Shown here piece after piece: positions 60,870 to 64,000 of a stretch of 64,000 bases of DNA (position 1 is its first letter; each line of letters opens with the position of its first letter). Position numbers and translations under genes: made by a program. This stretch comes from Granulosicoccus antarcticus IMCC3135 (GTDB taxonomy: Bacteria > Pseudomonadota > Gammaproteobacteria > Granulosicoccales > Granulosicoccaceae). The notes beneath the pieces were generated by a model. That model was not told the origin of the DNA. It saw only the letters and a list, made by a program, of their open reading frames with translations, and ran no database searches. The stretch lies in NCBI RefSeq assembly GCF_002215215.1, contig NZ_CP018632.1:3840501-3904500 (forward strand). The letters run 5' to 3'.

Positions 60870-62228
60870 GTGATTGAATTCGTTCAACAGTACCCCTTGG
60901 CAATACTGATGGTTGTCTCGCTTTTGCTGGGGATTTTCTCTGGATATCCGGTGGCGTTTTTGCTGGGCGGTATAGGCATTGTGTTTTCGTTTATAGGCGA
61001 CATTCCGGTAGCCTTTCTTGGCACGGTCAGCTCTCGAATTTTCGGTGGTATTATCGAAAATTGGCTGTTACTTGCGGTGCCGCTCTTCGTTTTCATGGGC
61101 CTGACACTTGAACAATCCGGGGTAGCCAAGAATTTACTGCTGACGCTTCAGCGTCTGCTGGGGCGAACGCCCGGAGGTTTGGCAATATCGGTTGCCATTC
61201 TTGGCGTGGTAATGGCAGCTTCCACGGGCATTATCGGGGCATCGGTAGTGATGCTCGGGCTATTGTCGCTGCCGGTCATGATGAAGCAAGGCTACAAAGC
61301 TGAGATGGCGTGCGGTGTTATTGCAGCCTCTGGTACGCTTGGTATCCTCATTCCGCCATCGATCATGCTGGTGATCATGGGCTCCATTCTGCAGATATCT
61401 GTCGGAGATTTGTTCAAGGCTGCGATTATCCCAGGTCTGCTTCTGGGAGGGCTTTATATTACGTATATTTTCGTGACTGCATCAATCAAGCCTGAATGGG
61501 CACCTCCGGCCAGTGAGGCGCCGGAGGATATAGATGACACGCCGCTCTATTTTGCCTTGCTGCGAGATCTGATGGGGCCGTTGTTCTTGATTGCCGCGGT
61601 TTTGGGGTCTATCATCATGGGGATAGCGACACCAACTGAGGCTGCCGCGATCGGAGCCGTTGGTAGTCTTTTGTTAGCGGCAATGGCGCGACAACTGAAC
61701 TTTGAAAATCTCCGCACAACGGTGCGCAACACGTCCAACACATCGGCAATGATTCTATTCGTTGTGATTGGAGCGACTTGCTTCTCAGTGATATTCAAGC
61801 GCCTTGGCGGTGATTATATGATTGAACAGCTTATCACTGGCACAGGCTTCGGGCCATTTGGTCTTTTGATGCTGATAATGGGGATTATCTTTGTTCTGGG
61901 ATTCTTTCTGGAATGGATCGAGATCAGCTTTGTTGTGCTGCCGTTGGTTGCGCCTGTTATTGAAACGCTTGATTTCGGCCTTGGTCTTAGTGGGCAAGCG
62001 GTTCTTGTGTGGTTTGCAATACTGATTGCAATAAATTTGCAGACAAGCTTTCTGACACCACCTTTTGGATACGCATTGTTTTATCTAAAAGGGATAACCG
62101 GTGGGGAAATTAGCATAGGCACAATTTATCGATCAATCATCCCCTTTGTTTTGCTTCAAGTGACGGGTTTGGCTTTGTGTATTTACTTCCCCGCCATCGT
62201 GCTGTGGCTGCCAGGCCTCATGCCCTGA
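60870..62228 (+). CDS. dctM: TRAP large permease DctM (second system)
   Basis: Large permease of 452 residues with about 12 membrane segments. GTG 60870 originally overlapped the dctQ stop. Landmarks are ASTGIIGASVVMLGL, AASGTLGILIPPSI and LTPPFGYALFYLK. It has an acidic linker near residues 210-225 (PEDIDDTP). Separated from its promoter by the ISAzo13 copy. Confidence 0.92.
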   Translation: MIEFVQQYPLAILMVVSLLLGIFSGYPVAFLLGGIGIVFSFIGDIPVAFLGTVSSRIFGGIIENWLLLAVPLFVFMGLTLEQSGVAKNLLLTLQRLLGRTPGGLAISVAILGVVMAASTGIIGASVVMLGLLSLPVMMKQGYKAEMACGVIAASGTLGILIPPSIMLVIMGSILQISVGDLFKAAIIPGLLLGGLYITYIFVTASIKPEWAPPASEAPEDIDDTPLYFALLRDLMGPLFLIAAVLGSIIMGIATPTEAAAIGAVGSLLLAAMARQLNFENLRTTVRNTSNTSAMILFVVIGATCFSVIFKRLGGDYMIEQLITGTGFGPFGLLMLIMGIIFVLGFFLEWIEISFVVLPLVAPVIETLDFGLGLSGQAVLVWFAILIAINLQTSFLTPPFGYALFYLKGITGGEISIGTIYRSIIPFVLLQVTGLALCIYFPAIVLWLPGLMP

Positions 62229-62335
62229 TTTTATTAAGATAAGGCTGGTCGATATCAACCGCCAGATGCTCAACACCTAGTACCATTTGGTGTCGAGCTT
62301 CTGGCTAAGCCGAGACATTGGTGTTTCTTTTTGCA

Positions 62336-63052
62336 TCACTCCCCAAAGTAGGGGACCATGCGCTTGAAGGAGGCTTCTATATGATTGAACATTGCATCTC
62401 TAGCGAGAAGAGCCTTTCTCTTTATTACGGCGTTAAATATTGCACGGTGCTCCACGATTGCCTCTTCGGTTACAGTGTGGTGATTGCGCAACCGAAACAA
62501 ATGAGTGTGTGTATGTAGTTGCTCAAGTGCATGGGTGGTAATGCTATTGCCCGCTTTCTCTGCGATCCACATGTGAAATTTCCCGTCATCCACCGCGAAC
62601 TGACCATAGCGCAGATTGAGCTCTTTTTGAACAGGGTCTTCCATTCTAGCCATCAAAACTTCCAGCTTGCTGACGTCTTTCTTGCTCATGTTCTCAGCTG
62701 CCATACGCGCAACTTCGGGCTCAACAAGTAATCTGAATTGGAAAATATCCTTGTAGACTTTAGCCGAAGGCAGCGGCGCTGTTGAATAACCAACGTTCTG
62801 TGCCTTCACCACCAATCCTTGTGCCTGTAATCTAACCAGTGCTTGCCGAATTGGAGTTTGAGACACCTTAAGATCACGCCCGAGAGCATCCACTGACAGG
62901 CGGCTGCCTGGAGGGGTCTTGGGCGAAATTATTAGCGCAAGAATTTTCTCATAGACCGTCTCGGCCAGTGATGCTCTGCGCGGCACCGGCGAAAGTTTCA
63001 CGGCAGATTTCCCGACTTTTTCTGACATAAGATTTCTTTTATAATCCTTCAT
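62336..63052 (-). CDS. GntR-family (FadR/FCD) regulator
   Basis: A 238-residue GntR regulator with an N-terminal winged helix (LGRDLKVSQTPIRQALVRLQ) and an FCD ligand domain (EPEVARMAAENM, DDGKFHMWIAEKAGN, with metal-binding His of HTHLFRL and EHRAIF). ATG 63052; ATG 63028 is possible. FCD regulators sense carboxylates or sugar acids. It probably represses the TRAP operon and the divergent SDR gene through ATCCGATCGGAT. Confidence 0.88.
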   Translation of the reverse strand: MKDYKRNLMSEKVGKSAVKLSPVPRRASLAETVYEKILALIISPKTPPGSRLSVDALGRDLKVSQTPIRQALVRLQAQGLVVKAQNVGYSTAPLPSAKVYKDIFQFRLLVEPEVARMAAENMSKKDVSKLEVLMARMEDPVQKELNLRYGQFAVDDGKFHMWIAEKAGNSITTHALEQLHTHTHLFRLRNHHTVTEEAIVEHRAIFNAVIKRKALLARDAMFNHIEASFKRMVPYFGE

Positions 63053-63101
63053 TCAATGTGCAGGAGAATATACAAGGATACGCTCTTTTCGGCCAGCCGT
63101 G

Positions 63102-63113
63102 ATCCGATCGGAT
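63102..63113. promoter_or_regulatory. GntR operator between regulator and SDR
   Basis: ATCCGATCGGAT, a perfect palindrome, within GTGATCCGATCGGATGTAC. The identical 12-mer lies after the TRAP promoter at 57694-57705. The location between divergent GntR and SDR genes fits autoregulation plus control of both. Confidence 0.72.
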
Positions 63114-63217
63114 GTACTATTGATGCAAATGTGTGCTTGTTCCATGCGCAAGCAGTCCGGTGAGCAACGCTTTTATTGATTAGTAGCGCTGCTATAACGT
63201 AAAAGAGGGATTCTGAA

Positions 63218-63964
63218 TTGGATAAAACTGTTCTTATAACGGGTGGCAGTCGCGGCATTGGCGCCGCCACAGCCGTTTTAGCCGCGCAAGTTGGATATGA
63301 TGTGGCAATCAACTTTACCGCCAATGAGGCCGCTGCGGAAGAGGTTGCGAAGCTTGTGCGCGCAACTGGACAGCGTGCCATGACAGTTCGCGCTGATGTG
63401 TCGAAAGATAATGACGTCATCAAAATGTTTCAAGCCATCGACAATCAGCTTGGCAATCTGAGGGCGTTAGTTAACAACGCGGGTATGGTTGATACGGTTT
63501 GCCTGGTTGAAAACATGTCTGTCGAGCGGGTTCGACATCTGTTCGATGTGAATGTCATTGGCACCTTTGCCTGCGCCCGTGAAGCCGTTCTGCGCATGTC
63601 GCTAAAGCACGGCGGTAGCGGCGGCGCAATCGTGAACATGTCATCAGTGGCAGCCCGTTTGGGTGCGCCAAACGGGGCGGTGGACTACGCGGCAACCAAG
63701 GGGGCGATAGATGTTTTCACCAAAGGCCTGGCCATCGAGGTGGCTGCGCAGGGTATCCGTGTTAATGCTGTCAGGCCCGGGCTGATCGATACGGATATGC
63801 ATGCCTCGCAAGGTCAGCCTGATCGGGTTAGAGAGTTGGGGCCAACCGTTCCGATGGGACGCTATGGCACTGCGAATGAAGTCGCCGCCAGTATTCTATG
63901 GTTGTTATCCGATGCTGCATCGTACGTCACCAGTACGATAGTTGATGTCAGTGGTGGACGTTAA
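63218..63964 (+). CDS. SDR oxidoreductase (glucose/3-oxoacyl reductase-like)
   Basis: Classical SDR of 248 residues beginning TTG 63218 behind AGAGGGA. TGGSRGIG, NNAGMV, Ser in NMSSVAARLG and YAATKGAID with the catalytic Tyr/Lys are present. Resembles sugar or 3-oxoacyl dehydrogenases. Divergent from the GntR gene with the shared operator, so it likely works on the compound imported by the second TRAP system. Confidence 0.88.
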   Translation: MDKTVLITGGSRGIGAATAVLAAQVGYDVAINFTANEAAAEEVAKLVRATGQRAMTVRADVSKDNDVIKMFQAIDNQLGNLRALVNNAGMVDTVCLVENMSVERVRHLFDVNVIGTFACAREAVLRMSLKHGGSGGAIVNMSSVAARLGAPNGAVDYAATKGAIDVFTKGLAIEVAAQGIRVNAVRPGLIDTDMHASQGQPDRVRELGPTVPMGRYGTANEVAASILWLLSDAASYVTSTIVDVSGGR

Positions 63965-64000
63965 TAGCACAACCAGCCCTCGCCAGTAACTCAACAGTTT

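Noticed and set aside
1-64000. CRISPR array, tRNA or rRNA genes
   Set aside because: No regularly spaced direct repeats with spacers and no recognisable tRNA or rRNA sequence seen by eye.

Overview
The window reads as part of a mobile-element-rich catabolic island (plasmid or chromosomal) of a marine-type proteobacterium. The first 31 kb look like Alphaproteobacteria of the Rhodobacterales kind: moderate GC, tight ATGA-overlapped operons, TRAP transporters and a methylsuccinyl-CoA dehydrogenase of the ethylmalonyl-CoA type. The remainder is a patchwork of segments with different base composition joined by insertion sequences. I saw no rRNA, tRNA, replication initiator or CRISPR array.

Region 1 (about 0.2-16.9 kb) is a catabolic cluster for an activated aliphatic acid or alcohol: nitronate monooxygenase-like protein, acyl-CoA dehydrogenase, dienoyl-CoA-reductase-type SDR, thioesterase, Zn-alcohol dehydrogenase, aldehyde dehydrogenase and acyl-CoA ligase. 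On the other strand lie a LinB-like haloalkane dehalogenase, a thiolase and a 3-hydroxyacyl-CoA dehydrogenase, followed on the plus strand by a FadJ-like fusion, nitroreductase, enoyl-CoA hydratase and GMC alcohol oxidase/dehydrogenase. Together they could take a haloalkane to the alcohol, aldehyde, acid and acyl-CoA and then through beta-oxidation. Region 2 (17-26.5 kb) has a minus-strand operon (IclR regulator, thiolase, two crotonases, one split by an IS200 element) and, divergent from it, a four-gene module. I read that module as mesaconyl-C4-CoA hydratase, citramalyl-CoA lyase, mesaconyl-CoA C1-C4 CoA transferase and methylsuccinyl-CoA dehydrogenase, which would convert methylsuccinyl-CoA to acetyl-CoA and pyruvate. 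Region 3 (26.5-31.2 kb) holds a polytopic membrane protein and a complete TRAP transporter closed by a terminator.

Region 4 (31.3-49 kb) is an insertion-sequence graveyard that carries three more haloalkane dehalogenases, each in a different genetic setting: an HLD-II gene divergent from a TetR regulator; a signal-peptide-bearing HLD-III-like enzyme with its own divergent TetR gene and tandem operator; and an AT-rich HLD-II gene behind an AlkD-type DNA-alkylation repair gene, with SDR and SnoaL-like genes. The join between the GC-rich and AT-rich blocks falls inside a chimeric SDR gene. IS elements here include IS5/IS427, two IS630, ISAzo13, IS200, a truncated ISL3 and an integrase-core transposase. 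Precise junctions allow a doubly interrupted SDR gene to be reassembled.

Region 5 (49-56.9 kb) is a DUF1016 pseudogene cut by an IS21-family element whose istA is in turn interrupted by a three-recombinase RIT element. Region 6 (57-64 kb) is a second TRAP operon under a GntR regulator, with a 12-bp palindrome repeated at both promoters; its dctQ end was overwritten by a second ISAzo13 copy. An SDR gene closes the window. The most striking overall signal is four non-identical haloalkane dehalogenases of distinct origin gathered within 38 kb by mobile elements.
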